From Cyclobacteriaceae bacterium (GTDB taxonomy: Bacteria; Bacteroidota; Bacteroidia; Cytophagales; Cyclobacteriaceae), in assembly GCA_019638355.1 (NCBI GenBank), contig JAHBTY010000001.1, forward strand, positions 620,001 through 684,000: a stretch of 64,000 nt of DNA. Direction: 5' to 3'. Position numbers and translations under genes: made by a program. Of the stretch, positions 8,610-17,800 are shown piece by piece. The number at the start of each line of letters is the position of its first letter. Position 1 is the stretch's first letter. The notes below the pieces were generated by a model. That model was not told where the DNA came from and searched no databases. It saw only the letters and a list, made by a program, of their open reading frames with translations.

Positions 8610-9470
8610 ATGATTTTCGCATTTAAAATCGGGTTTCTGGAAGTTACGTGGGTTGACCTGGTGGATATCAGCCTGGTTGCCGTTCTGCTTTATCAAGTTT
8701 ATAAACTCATACGTGGAAGTATTGCCGTAAAAATATTTTTAGGAATACTGGCTCTATACCTAATCTACCTGATTGTGCGCGCGGCACAAATGGAATTGCT
8801 TGCCACCATACTCGGTCAGTTTATGGGTGTGGGTGTATTAGCCATGATTATCCTTTTTCAACCTGAGATAAGGAAATTCCTGTTATTGATTGGTCGAAGC
8901 ACCGATCTTAACCGCGAAAGCATTTTTAAAAACCTGGCCAACTGGCGAAACGAACATCATGACGATTTTGATGTGCACGAATTAATTGAAGCAGTTAAAA
9001 CCTTAAAGGCAACCCGAACCGGAGCACTTATTGTTTTTTCACGCGATATAGAACTTAAGTTTTATGCCGAAACAGGTGATGCATTAGATGCAAAAGTGAG
9101 CAAGAAACTTTTACTTTCCATTTTTAACAAGAATAGTCCGCTGCACGATGGGGCTATTATTATTTATAAAGGCCGGATAAAAGCAGCGCGATGTGTTTTA
9201 CCGGTTAGTGAAAACGATAACCTACCTTCTACCTTTGGATTGCGCCATCGCTCCGCTATGGGTATGAGTGAAGTAACCGATACATTGCTTTTGGCTGTTT
9301 CTGAAGAAACGGGTCGGTTGATTTTAGCGCGCAATGGTAAATATCTGCGCGGATTAAAGTTAAAACAGGTAGAGCAAAAAATACTGGAGTATCTGCATAA
9401 CGAAGAGCCCAAAACGTGGGAGGCTTTGCCAGAGGAAAATGAACCAGTTGAAGAAACTAAAGAGCCATAG
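8610..9470 (+). CDS. cdaA: Diadenylate cyclase, CdaA type
   Basis: Makes the second messenger c-di-AMP from two ATP molecules at the membrane. The 286-residue protein, counted from the ATG at 8610, has three N-terminal membrane helices (about 18-85) and a DisA_N catalytic domain. The DGA motif is at residues 180-182 (SPLHDGAI) and the RHR motif at 212-214 (FGLRHRSAMG), both needed for ATP binding and cyclisation. A TTG three codons upstream is in frame, but the ATG is the more usual choice. It follows folP closely but has its own -7 box. The C-terminal tail is acidic (EENEPVEETKEP). Confidence 0.95.
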   Translation: MIFAFKIGFLEVTWVDLVDISLVAVLLYQVYKLIRGSIAVKIFLGILALYLIYLIVRAAQMELLATILGQFMGVGVLAMIILFQPEIRKFLLLIGRSTDLNRESIFKNLANWRNEHHDDFDVHELIEAVKTLKATRTGALIVFSRDIELKFYAETGDALDAKVSKKLLLSIFNKNSPLHDGAIIIYKGRIKAARCVLPVSENDNLPSTFGLRHRSAMGMSEVTDTLLLAVSEETGRLILARNGKYLRGLKLKQVEQKILEYLHNEEPKTWEALPEENEPVEETKEP

Positions 9471-9495
9471 CACTTAATTAATACGATCGGGAAGC

Positions 9496-9525
9496 AATTG
9501 ACAATGACATTAACAATTGTCAATT
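9496..9525. repeat. AATTGACAAT inverted repeat
   Basis: AATTGACAAT (9496-9505) and ATTGTCAATT (9516-9525) are perfect 10-base inverted arms with a 10-base loop, between cdaA and the WD40-caspase gene. The same unit occurs in tandem at 43590-43625, so it appears to be a dispersed family. Confidence 0.7.
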
Positions 9526-9566
9526 AAAATTCATCAAAACATACCTAACCTGTAAATTCATTTTTC

Positions 9567-12500
9567 ATGGTCCGGATTTTATTTCTTCTGCTCGCATCGA
9601 CAACGCTCCTCTATAGTCAATCTATCGAAACCATTATTCAGAAAGGACATGAGCTTGCAGTTGTGGCTGTGGCGATTAGTCCTGATAGTAATTACGTAGC
9701 TACCGCCAGTCGAGATAAATCGGCTAAACTCTGGGAAGTAAAAACTGGCCGCGAGGTGCGGAGCTTTTTGGGGCACCAGGCCTCGGTAATAAGTTTAGAT
9801 TTTAGTCGCGATGGAAAATATCTTATTACGGGTGGCAACGATCACTCCGTAAAAATCTGGGAGGTAAAAACCGGTAAGCAAATTCAATCGATAACCTTAG
9901 ATGGACCAGAATCTTTTAACATTCGGTTTGGCGGTGGGCAAGAGCGGATTAATGATGTAGCGTTTGATCCATTGGGACGATACTTCATTACGCTTGGGCA
10001 AATGGTTCATGTGTGGGAACTTACTGGCGGAAAAAAAATTAAATCATGGTTAGTAGCTTCCGGAAACCGTGGGGCGGAAAGTTTATCGCTTAGTGCCGAT
10101 GGCCAATGGATGGCTGTGGGTACAGATGCCACGGTTGATATTTATCAAACTAAAGATTGGACTAAAGTTCATTCTATTAAACCACGTGCTTTTGAATCGT
10201 GTGGCGGTTGTTTTGTCGATCAGGTGTTTACTCCCGATAGTCGTTTTATTATTAAAGCTACCGATCAGGAAGTTGTGAAATATGATGTCGCACAAGCAAA
10301 ACCTGTTATCACTTTTAGTAAATCCATAGATGATGTTACTTCCGTAGATGTAAGTGCGAACGGCAAACGAATTTTGACAACTACCGAAAAAGTTATCACA
10401 CTCTATTCTGATAAAGGCGATTCACTTTTCACTATTGATCCTAAACTGGAAGGCGAAGTAACACAGGCCCGGTTTAATCATTCAGGCAATGAAGTATTGG
10501 TGGCTTGCGATAACAATGTGGTTTTGATTTACGATGCTGCTACCGGCAAAAAGAAAAGTGAACTAAGTGGATTTCTAAATCAACGCGATAGAGGTGGATT
10601 AACCTATGATCCCAACTCTTATTGGGACTCTTACATCGCGCGGTATGTTCGGTATAAGAATAATTTATTACTGAGTCGCGATGGAAAAACACTACTGAAA
10701 GGTAAGTTCGGTAACAAACTCAAAAGCTGGGACATTGCCACCGGCAAAACCAAAATGGAATTTGTGGGCCACGAAAAAGCTTCCTTGTGTTATCAATATT
10801 CAGCCGATGGAAAAAAACTACTTACAGGTGGTGGCGATGGAAAACTTATTTTATGGGATAGTGCAAAAGGCGATACCATTCTCACCATCAGTTCCTACAA
10901 TCAACCCGTTTTTGATGTTCACTTTAACAGCGATGAAAGTCAAATCATCAGCAGCAGTTGGGATGGTACGGTAAAAATTCACGATGCCAAAACCGGTAAG
11001 CGACTTCATTATTTTGAACCGAAGGAAGGCTCGGCCTATGTTTCACTCTTCAGCAAAAATGATTTATATGTATTTACTGCCACACTGGGCGATAATACCG
11101 ATAAGCTTCAGATGCGCGAAATTGATTCAAAGAAAATCGTGCGCACGTTTGAAGGTCATACCGATGTAATTGCCTCACTTGCTCAATCCAGAGACGGAAA
11201 AAAATTGTTATCGGCTAGTTGGGATGGTTCCATCCGGTTGTGGGATATAGCAACTGGTTTGGCAGAAAAAAAATTTACTGGCCATCAGGGTGCAGTTCAT
11301 GTGGCAATGTTTAATAATTCAGAAAACGGAATTTACAGTGCCGGGGCGGATCGTATAATTCGGTTTTGGGATTTGAGTGGCAAGGTTATTAAAACCTTTG
11401 GAGGACACGTGGCAGAAATTACCTCTTTGATTTTAACGCCCGATGAAAAAATGCTGATCAGCCACAGCTTAGATGGTGTAACCAAGTTTTGGGATTTAGG
11501 TACCGGCAAAGAATTTTTTGAACACATTCATTTTGGTGAACGTGAATGGATGGTTAAAAATCCGGAAGGATATTTTAATGGAACGGATGGCGCGAGGCAA
11601 TACATTCATTTTGTTGACGGTTTAAAAACGTACGGTGTCGATCAATTCTTTCACGAGTTTTATCGACCAGATTTATTACCTAAAATTTTTCAAAGCCGGG
11701 GCAGCGATAACCTGAAAGGAATTCATGGAAAACTAAACAACGCACCGCCACCCGGTGTGAAAATTGCTACCCTTCCGGGCGATGAGGCCACACAAACCGA
11801 AGTATTGATTCGGTTAACGGATACCGGCAGCGGTATTGAATCAGTAAAACTTTTTCACAATGGCAAAAGTGTACCTATTGAAAAATCAAAACTCACGTTG
11901 CCTTCCCGCAAAGGTGAAAGTACTACTTATCGGCATACGATTACTTTGGTTAATGGAACCAACACCATAACAGCATCTGCCAGCAACAAAGAAAAGATTG
12001 AATCCGACCCGCAGTCGGTTGAGGTTGTGACCGACCATGGGGGTAAGAGTAGTGTGTGTTATATTCTTTCAGTCGGTATTAATCAGTATAAAAATCCAAA
12101 GATGACATTGAACTATGCCAAACCCGATGCCGAATCATTTGGTAAAGTGTTGGATGAAAAAGGAAGTCTGTTCAAGAGTTTAGAGTTGCATAACCTGTAC
12201 GATGAAGAAGCCTCGCGTGCCAACATTCTGAAAAAGTTGGATGAACTGGCGGGCAAAATCCACCAGGAAGATGTGTTCATTTTTTATTATGCCGGTCATG
12301 GTAGTATGGTGGACAACCAATTCTTTTTTATTCCCACCGAAAGCAGTAGGTTGTATGACTTAAGTGCATTGCAGAAAGAAGCCATTGAGGCGAGCGTACT
12401 CCAAGACAAATTGAAAAACATAAAAGCTTTAAAACAATTAATTGTAATGGATGCGTGTCAATCGGGTGCATCGGTTGAGTTGTTGGCCACGCGTGGTGCT

Positions 12501-12806
12501 GCTGAAGAAAAGGCCATAGCGCAACTTTCGCGCAGTGCGGGCATTCATGTAATGGCATCGGCAGGTAGCGAACAATTTGCAACCGAGTTTGCTGAGTTAG
12601 GGCATGGGTTGTTTACATACTTATTAATAAAAGCTTTGCAAGGCGATGCCGATGGCGCACCGAAAGATGGTAAGGTTACGATCTACGAGTTGAAATCGTA
12701 TCTGGATGATCAGGTGCCGGAGATGACACAAAAGATGAAAGGCAAACCGCAGTATCCTTACACGTTCTCGCGCGGACAAGATTTTCCCGTGGTGATTGAG
12801 AATTAG
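9567..12806 (+). CDS. Exported WD40-repeat protein with C-terminal caspase-like peptidase
   Basis: The 1079-residue protein begins with a signal peptide (about 1-18, LLLASTTLLYSQ). Many WD40 repeats follow (about 25-660), recognisable by units such as ATASRDKSAKLWEVKTGREV, LLSASWDGSIRLWDIATG and IYSAGADRIIRFWDLSG. A beta-sandwich-like segment (about 730-820) links to a peptidase C14 domain starting near residue 828 (CYILSVGINQYKNP). The catalytic pair is present: His911 in YYAGHGS and Cys964 in DACQSG. Metacaspase-type enzymes usually cut after basic residues; the target here is unknown. The signal peptide places it outside the cytoplasm, unlike most bacterial caspase effectors. A trypsin-like protease gene lies 0.7 kb downstream, on the other strand. 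Confidence 0.9.
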   Translation: MVRILFLLLASTTLLYSQSIETIIQKGHELAVVAVAISPDSNYVATASRDKSAKLWEVKTGREVRSFLGHQASVISLDFSRDGKYLITGGNDHSVKIWEVKTGKQIQSITLDGPESFNIRFGGGQERINDVAFDPLGRYFITLGQMVHVWELTGGKKIKSWLVASGNRGAESLSLSADGQWMAVGTDATVDIYQTKDWTKVHSIKPRAFESCGGCFVDQVFTPDSRFIIKATDQEVVKYDVAQAKPVITFSKSIDDVTSVDVSANGKRILTTTEKVITLYSDKGDSLFTIDPKLEGEVTQARFNHSGNEVLVACDNNVVLIYDAATGKKKSELSGFLNQRDRGGLTYDPNSYWDSYIARYVRYKNNLLLSRDGKTLLKGKFGNKLKSWDIATGKTKMEFVGHEKASLCYQYSADGKKLLTGGGDGKLILWDSAKGDTILTISSYNQPVFDVHFNSDESQIISSSWDGTVKIHDAKTGKRLHYFEPKEGSAYVSLFSKNDLYVFTATLGDNTDKLQMREIDSKKIVRTFEGHTDVIASLAQSRDGKKLLSASWDGSIRLWDIATGLAEKKFTGHQGAVHVAMFNNSENGIYSAGADRIIRFWDLSGKVIKTFGGHVAEITSLILTPDEKMLISHSLDGVTKFWDLGTGKEFFEHIHFGEREWMVKNPEGYFNGTDGARQYIHFVDGLKTYGVDQFFHEFYRPDLLPKIFQSRGSDNLKGIHGKLNNAPPPGVKIATLPGDEATQTEVLIRLTDTGSGIESVKLFHNGKSVPIEKSKLTLPSRKGESTTYRHTITLVNGTNTITASASNKEKIESDPQSVEVVTDHGGKSSVCYILSVGINQYKNPKMTLNYAKPDAESFGKVLDEKGSLFKSLELHNLYDEEASRANILKKLDELAGKIHQEDVFIFYYAGHGSMVDNQFFFIPTESSRLYDLSALQKEAIEASVLQDKLKNIKALKQLIVMDACQSGASVELLATRGAAEEKAIAQLSRSAGIHVMASAGSEQFATEFAELGHGLFTYLLIKALQGDADGAPKDGKVTIYELKSYLDDQVPEMTQKMKGKPQYPYTFSRGQDFPVVIEN

Positions 12807-12823
12807 TACTTAGTTGATAGCCG

Positions 12824-12869
12824 AGACCTTCCAGGTCTTTATGCCGAACTGCAAAGACCTGGAAGGTCT
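12824..12869. repeat. AGACCTTCCAGGTCTTT inverted repeat
   Basis: Perfect 17-base arms at 12824-12840 and 12853-12869 are separated by 12 bases. Each arm is itself nearly palindromic (AGACCT...AGGTCT), so alternative hairpins are possible. It lies 18 bases after the WD40-caspase stop and may end its transcript, although no T-run follows. A related copy is at 1123-1139. Confidence 0.8.
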
Positions 12870-12953
12870 TATCTTAATTGAGCTTAGTAAGAGAAGTAAG
12901 TATTAAAACTATTTTTTGCTAATTTCGTATTGCAAATCAACTAATCATGATTA

Positions 12954-13379
12954 ATGGAAGAAGCAAACCCGGTTAAATTTTACCTTGCCAGGTATTTTTT
13001 CCTGGCGCTTAGTGCGCTGCAAGGACTGGCCTCTGTACTCATGCTCCTCCAATTTGGAGATTCACCTAAAGCCAGATTTGTTGCCTTCGCCCTTTTTACA
13101 ATTGCGCTGATATTTTTTTCATTGCACTTGTTGGTATCCAAACACATCAGGCGGGTAGCCATCAGTAAGAAAAAGATTGAGCTGATTAAACCCGGCAAAG
13201 AAAAAAGCTACGAGTGGGACGATGTGAAGAGTGTGAAGCACCTTCCTTTCTTAAACATGTATTGCCTCAAACTAAAGGGGAAGAAAAATAAAATCTATTT
13301 TTTACCGGCCGGAGATACGCAAGCGATGTTCGGTCTTTTCTCTGCAGATTCGGATTTGATTCCGAAGAAGATGCGGTAG
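12954..13379 (+). CDS. Small two-helix membrane protein, PH-like C-terminus
   Basis: I do not recognise the family of this 141-residue protein. Two hydrophobic helices are visible (about 10-34 and 43-63), followed by a basic strand-rich segment (VAISKKKIELIKPGKEKSYEWDD in two parts, then LKLKGKKNKIYFLPAG), which resembles the bacterial PH-like domains that follow a membrane hairpin. An imperfect -7 box, TAATTTCG (12920-12927, 7 of 8), lies upstream. Its last nine codons are copied as a direct repeat at 13473-13500. It lies between the WD40-caspase and trypsin-like genes, but no functional link is shown. Confidence 0.65.
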   Translation: MEEANPVKFYLARYFFLALSALQGLASVLMLLQFGDSPKARFVAFALFTIALIFFSLHLLVSKHIRRVAISKKKIELIKPGKEKSYEWDDVKSVKHLPFLNMYCLKLKGKKNKIYFLPAGDTQAMFGLFSADSDLIPKKMR

Positions 13380-13500
13380 GTTATAGCCATTTCAACCACA
13401 TAGAAACATAGGAAAGACTAGGTGTCACGCAATCTATGTGTGCTATGTGCCTATGTGGTTAACCAAAAAATAGGATTTGATTCCGAAAAAAGATGCGGTA
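13352..13500. repeat. Direct repeat flanking a 94-bp palindromic insert
   Basis: GGATTTGATTCCGAA plus AAGATGCGGTA occurs at 13352-13378 (with GA... between, 27 bases) and again at 13473-13500 (one extra A, 28 bases). The first copy is the 3' end of the small membrane protein gene. Between them lies an element with inverted arms AACCACATAG (13394-13403) and CTATGTGGTT (13451-13460), each with a further CATAG/CTATG inside. This looks like insertion of a small palindromic element with duplication of the flank, or slippage; no transposase is present. Confidence 0.75.
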
Positions 13501-13505
13501 ATCAT

Positions 13506-14339
13506 TCACTCTAGATATGAGAATAATTCTTTCAAAAATTTGGATTTCCAAACGGCTCCAACATTTGAGCCCCTATCGTGACTAAAAACTCCAACAAAAA
13601 ATGATTTTGTTCCGCCCATTAATTGTGAGGAGGAACCATTTTTGTAAATCATCTTATCCGTTATAAGATATACAGGTGATCCTGACATTCCAGGAAACCC
13701 CTCAATATCTAACCACACAATTGGTTTCCCTTCTTGATCAATATCTGGCTCAGAGGCTATTAGGCCAGACTTCCAGATAGGTAAGGACGGAGCGCTCCTT
13801 AGCCCCCTAGGAAAACCTAATACAAACAACCTATCTGTTGGTTGTAGTACAAGAGAGTCCAACTCGCCAGAATAGGTTACAGGATATATGCTAACTCCAC
13901 TTGTATCCTGTAAAGGAATAGCTACAACATCAACCATTTCCTTTCCAATACGGAATTCTTTGAATAAAATTTTATTAGACTTATCAACAAGAATCTCTTC
14001 TTTAATTATATAATCCCCTAACTTTTTTGAGTTGTGAAGTATCTTAATTTTATTTGGAGCAATGGGGCTATCCTTATAAAGCCATTCCTTAGTAACTGGA
14101 TTTTTTCTTGTAACAACATGCCAATTTGTTATTAGATAGCTTCGTGATTTCGACTTAAAAATAAATCCAGTTCCAGAACCTAATTGATCAGAGTTAATGA
14201 ACGTTTCAACATACAAACTCTGAACACTCTCAATTCTTGTTATATCCTGAGAAGCACTTTCTCTGAAAAGCGAGAAAAACAGTATTGCTGTTATCCACTT
14301 TTTATTGATACAAATTTGCTTAGCTGTCAACATATTCAA
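13506..14339 (-). CDS. Exported trypsin-like serine protease
   Basis: The 277-residue protein has an N-terminal hydrophobic segment (about 13-30, ending ESASQ) that looks like a signal peptide. The chymotrypsin-fold triad can be placed: His74 in ITNWHVV, Asp137 in EMVDVVAIP and Ser219 in GFPGMSGSP. GSGTGFIF before the His is the usual first strand of trypsin_2 domains. No PDZ domain follows, so it is not a DegP-type protease. The gene is visibly richer in A and T than kbl or the caspase gene, which may mean transfer, though I have not measured this. It is convergent with the small membrane protein gene and ends 13 bases before the kbl stop. Confidence 0.85.
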   Translation of the reverse strand: MNMLTAKQICINKKWITAILFFSLFRESASQDITRIESVQSLYVETFINSDQLGSGTGFIFKSKSRSYLITNWHVVTRKNPVTKEWLYKDSPIAPNKIKILHNSKKLGDYIIKEEILVDKSNKILFKEFRIGKEMVDVVAIPLQDTSGVSIYPVTYSGELDSLVLQPTDRLFVLGFPRGLRSAPSLPIWKSGLIASEPDIDQEGKPIVWLDIEGFPGMSGSPVYLITDKMIYKNGSSSQLMGGTKSFFVGVFSHDRGSNVGAVWKSKFLKELFSYLE

Positions 14340-14352
14340 ACAAAAATGAATT

Positions 14353-15549
14353 TTACTTCAACACACCTAACTCCTTCCCTACTTCCGTAAACGCCTGTAT
14401 CGCTTTATCTAAGTGATGTTGCTCGTGCGCAGCCGAAATCTGTACGCGGATGCGCGCCTTACCCTTCGCTACTACCGGAAAGAAAAATCCAATCACATAA
14501 ATTCCTTTTGCCAATAACCGTTCTGCAAACTGTTGTGCGAGGGGCGCTTCGTACAACATAATCGGTACAATGGGATGCACACCGGGTTTAATATCAAAAC
14601 CTGCAGCAGTCATTTTCTCACGGAAGTATTGGGTACTTCGTTCCAGTTTATCGCGCAAGGTTGTTGTTTCCGATAGCATATTAAACACTTCAATAGATGC
14701 ACCCGTAATGGAAGGAGCCAATGTGTTGGAAAACAAATACGGACGCGAACGCTGGCGCAGCATTTCAATTATCTCTTTGCGCCCCGAGGTAAATCCACCC
14801 GATGCACCACCCAACGCTTTACCCAACGTGCCGGTAATAATATCTACGCGGCCCATCACACCACAATACTCAGGCACCCCGCGACCGGTCTTACCAATAA
14901 ACCCTGATGAGTGACATTCGTCTGTCATCACCAACGCTTCGTATTGATCGGCCAGATCACAAATTTTATCTAACTGGGCAATAGTACCATCCATTGAGAA
15001 GGCACCATCGGTAACAATAATAATTTGGTTTGCGCCTGCCTTTTTTGCTTCATCCAATTGCAGTTTCAAATCGGCCATATCGTTATGCTTGTAGCGATAA
15101 CGCATAGCTTTACACAAACGCACACCATCAATAATAGAGGCGTGATTTAACTCATCGGAGATAATGGCATCCTTCTCGCCCAGCAAAGGTTCAAACACAC
15201 CACCATTGGCATCGAAAGCAGCCGCGTAGAGAATAGTATCTTCTGTACCGAGAAAATCAGAAATCTTTTTTTCTAATTCTTTATGGATGTCTTGGGTGCC
15301 GCAAATAAATCGTACGGACGACATACCAAAGCCATGCGTATCAATGGCACGTTTGGCAGCTTCTATAACGCGTGGATGCGAAGAGAGCCCCAAATAATTA
15401 TTCGCACAAAAATTAATTACTTCTTTTCCATCGTTGGTTTTTATATCGGCACCTTGTGGCGTAGTAATAATTCTCTCTTTTTTGAAGAGTCCGGCCTCAC
15501 GAATGGAGTCTAATTCTTTTTGTAATACAGGTTGAAGTTTTTTATACAT
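14353..15549 (-). CDS. kbl: Glycine C-acetyltransferase (2-amino-3-ketobutyrate CoA ligase)
   Basis: This PLP enzyme splits 2-amino-3-oxobutyrate with CoA into glycine and acetyl-CoA, the second step of threonine breakdown. At 398 residues it has the alpha-oxoamine synthase features: CANNYLGLSSHP near residue 50, SDELNHASIIDG near 135, TDECHSSGFIG near 210, and the PLP lysine at about 244 in TGTLGKALGG. Substrate assignment within the family (against KAS-type or ALA synthases) rests on overall likeness plus a threonine dehydrogenase gene 2.4 kb away. A small gene ends 3 bases upstream on the same strand, so the two form an operon. Confidence 0.94.
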   Translation of the reverse strand: MYKKLQPVLQKELDSIREAGLFKKERIITTPQGADIKTNDGKEVINFCANNYLGLSSHPRVIEAAKRAIDTHGFGMSSVRFICGTQDIHKELEKKISDFLGTEDTILYAAAFDANGGVFEPLLGEKDAIISDELNHASIIDGVRLCKAMRYRYKHNDMADLKLQLDEAKKAGANQIIIVTDGAFSMDGTIAQLDKICDLADQYEALVMTDECHSSGFIGKTGRGVPEYCGVMGRVDIITGTLGKALGGASGGFTSGRKEIIEMLRQRSRPYLFSNTLAPSITGASIEVFNMLSETTTLRDKLERSTQYFREKMTAAGFDIKPGVHPIVPIMLYEAPLAQQFAERLLAKGIYVIGFFFPVVAKGKARIRVQISAAHEQHHLDKAIQAFTEVGKELGVLK

Positions 15550-15552
15550 AGT

Positions 15553-15801
15553 TCAATTCATTTTCGGTTTTGGTTTCATTACAGGTTTGGCAGCAACCAA
15601 AGGTTTAGGTGTTTCCGTTACCTCCACCTTTAACTGGTATTTTCTACGGATAGGATTGATAAGATAAAGTTTCTGAGCCGTGAAACTGGCTGGGCTCAAT
15701 TGGTTAAACAAATTACTCCATTCCTGCCAAAGTGCAGGCTCCGCTGTTTGAAATGCGGCTCCATCTATTTTTTTACTGATCAGGTATTCTTCAAAAGTCA
15801 T
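15553..15801 (-). CDS. Small conserved-looking protein upstream of kbl
   Basis: I do not recognise this 82-residue protein. It starts MTFEEYLISKKIDGAAFQ, has no signal peptide or membrane helix, and ends in a Lys/Pro-rich tail (KPVMKPKPKMN). Its stop is 3 bases from the kbl ATG and a perfect -7 box precedes it, which argues that it is a real, expressed first gene of the kbl operon. No function can be given. Confidence 0.7.
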   Translation of the reverse strand: MTFEEYLISKKIDGAAFQTAEPALWQEWSNLFNQLSPASFTAQKLYLINPIRRKYQLKVEVTETPKPLVAAKPVMKPKPKMN

Positions 15802-15805
15802 TACG

Positions 15806-15813
15806 CAAAGCTA
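15806..15813 (-). promoter_or_regulatory. Putative -7 box for the kbl operon
   Basis: On the minus strand TAGCTTTG matches TAnnTTTG perfectly, and only four bases (CGTA) separate it from the ATG of the 82-residue gene. Transcription from it would give a leaderless message. Confidence 0.55.
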
Positions 15814-15925
15814 TTAAAAAAGCATCGACTGATTATTTTAAACCTTCGATTTACCGATCATAAACTTATCTGCTTCTGATAAGATAATCATATCTAATTT
15901 TCTGCAAGATCATACCAAATCTACC

Positions 15926-17797
15926 ATGAAAATAAAGTTACTATTTATAGCCTTGCTACTTTCCGTAGTCGGCTATGCGCAGGAGAAAGAAAACGTTCTG
16001 GAGCAACTTAAAAAGGTTGCCGTAGTTGATCAGAAAGTAATGATGCCCATGCGTGATGGCATCCGGCTTTCAACCGACATTTATCGCCCAAAAGGAAATG
16101 GCAAATACCCGATTATTTTCTCACGCACGCCCTACAACTTTAACAGCTACCGCGATGGCGAGTTGGTAACACGCACGCTGCAAACTGCGCTGGAGATGGT
16201 TAATAAAGGGTATGCCTATGTGGTGCAAAATGAACGTGGCCGGTTTTTCAGCGAAGGCGAGTGGGATATTCTGGGAACTCCGTTAACGGATGGCTACGAT
16301 GCCTTCGAATGGATGTCGAAGCAAGTGTGGAGTAATGGTAAAATCGGATTGTTGGGTTGTTCTTCTACTGCCGAGTGGCAAATGGCGGTAGCTTCTTTGG
16401 AACATCCGGCATTGGCTGCTATGGTACCACAAGGTTATGGTGCCGGTGTTGGTCGCGTAGGTAAATACTATGAACAAGGTAACTGGTACCGCGGTGGTGC
16501 CGGACAAATGCTTTTTACAGCATGGCTTTATGGAACACAGCACGATGTAGCCAAGCCTAATCTCCCAAAGAATGTAAGTAAGGAAGATTTACAACGCATT
16601 CAAAAGTTTTATGATATGGCGCCACGCTATCCAAAAGTAGATTGGAAAGAAGGATTGAGTCATTTGCCGGTACAGGATATTATTAAAGCCGTTGATGGCC
16701 CGGTGGGTGTGTATGAAAAAATGATCAGGCGTAAGCCGAACGACCCGGCCTGGTTTGAAGGCGGTTTGTATCATGATAACATGCCTTTCAATACGCCAAG
16801 CTTTTGGTTTGTATCGTGGTACGATGTTTCCTCAAGTCCAAACATTGCGTTGTACAATCACGTACGGCAAAATGCCAAAGACCCTAAAGTACGCGACAGC
16901 CAGTATTTAGTTATTGCACCTACTTTACATTGTGCTTATACACGCGCTACCGAAAACACAGTAGTTGGCCAGAGAAGTGTAGGCGATGCCCGCCTGAATT
17001 ATGATGAACTGATTACCGGTTGGTTCGATCATTGGCTGAAAGGCGAACCGTTTAAAGATATGCCTAAAGTGCGTTACTACACTATGGGTTCAAACAAATG
17101 GCAAACTTCTGATGTATGGCCGCCTGCCAATACCGTAATGACTCCTTATTACTTAGACAGTAAAGGCAAAGCCAATACCTTGAATGGTGATGGTAAACTC
17201 GTAACCAAAAAAGTATCGAAGGATAATCCCGATGCATTTACATACGATCCAATGAATCCGGTTACTTCGCATGGTGGCAATGTGTGCTGCACGGGCAATG
17301 CGGTACAAGGTGGCGCGTTCGATCAGCAGGAGATGGAAAAGCGCGAAGACATTTTGGTTTATACGAGCGAACCTCTGGCCGAAGGCGTTGAGGTAAGTGG
17401 TTTTATTGAATCTACTTTATATCTATCCTCCGATGTAAAAGATACAGATGTTACAATAAAACTGATTGATGTATATCCGGATGGCAAGGCTTACAATTTA
17501 GATGAAACCATTCAGCGCGTTCGTTACCGCGAAGGCTACGAGAAAGAAGTATTTATGGAAGCCGGCAAAGTTTACAAAGTAGAGATGACCCCGATGAGTA
17601 CCAGCAACTATTTCGAGAAAGGACATCGCATCCGCATTGAAGTTTCGAGCAGTAATTTTCCGCGCTTCGATCGCAACCTGAATACCGGTGGTAATAACTA
17701 TGATGAATCAACAGCTAAAGTGGCACACAACAAAATTCACCACTCTTCGCAATATCCCAGCAGCATTCGGTTGCCGATTGTGAAAGTGAAGAAATAA
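15926..17797 (+). CDS. CocE/NonD-type exported hydrolase (X-Pro dipeptidyl-peptidase family)
   Basis: The 623-residue protein has a signal peptide (about 1-18, [10 protein letters not shown]). An alpha/beta-hydrolase domain of the S15 family follows: [17 protein letters not shown] is the family start, Ser146 in [11 protein letters not shown] is the likely nucleophile, SWYDVSSSP carries the Asp (near 300), and PTLHCAY the His (near 333). The C-terminal part (about 420-623) is the jelly-roll domain of X-Pro peptidases and CocE esterases, ending [13 protein letters not shown]. It probably removes N-terminal dipeptides or hydrolyses acyl groups in the periplasm; the substrate is not clear from sequence. 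The gene is divergent from the kbl operon. Confidence 0.88.
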   Translation: MKIKLLFIALLLSVVGYAQEKENVLEQLKKVAVVDQKVMMPMRDGIRLSTDIYRPKGNGKYPIIFSRTPYNFNSYRDGELVTRTLQTALEMVNKGYAYVVQNERGRFFSEGEWDILGTPLTDGYDAFEWMSKQVWSNGKIGLLGCSSTAEWQMAVASLEHPALAAMVPQGYGAGVGRVGKYYEQGNWYRGGAGQMLFTAWLYGTQHDVAKPNLPKNVSKEDLQRIQKFYDMAPRYPKVDWKEGLSHLPVQDIIKAVDGPVGVYEKMIRRKPNDPAWFEGGLYHDNMPFNTPSFWFVSWYDVSSSPNIALYNHVRQNAKDPKVRDSQYLVIAPTLHCAYTRATENTVVGQRSVGDARLNYDELITGWFDHWLKGEPFKDMPKVRYYTMGSNKWQTSDVWPPANTVMTPYYLDSKGKANTLNGDGKLVTKKVSKDNPDAFTYDPMNPVTSHGGNVCCTGNAVQGGAFDQQEMEKREDILVYTSEPLAEGVEVSGFIESTLYLSSDVKDTDVTIKLIDVYPDGKAYNLDETIQRVRYREGYEKEVFMEAGKVYKVEMTPMSTSNYFEKGHRIRIEVSSSNFPRFDRNLNTGGNNYDESTAKVAHNKIHHSSQYPSSIRLPIVKVKK

Positions 17798-17800
17798 TAA

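Noticed and set aside
9567-12806. Cytoplasmic caspase effector of a defence system
   Set aside because: The protein carries a signal peptide, and no nucleic-acid sensor or other defence gene is adjacent.
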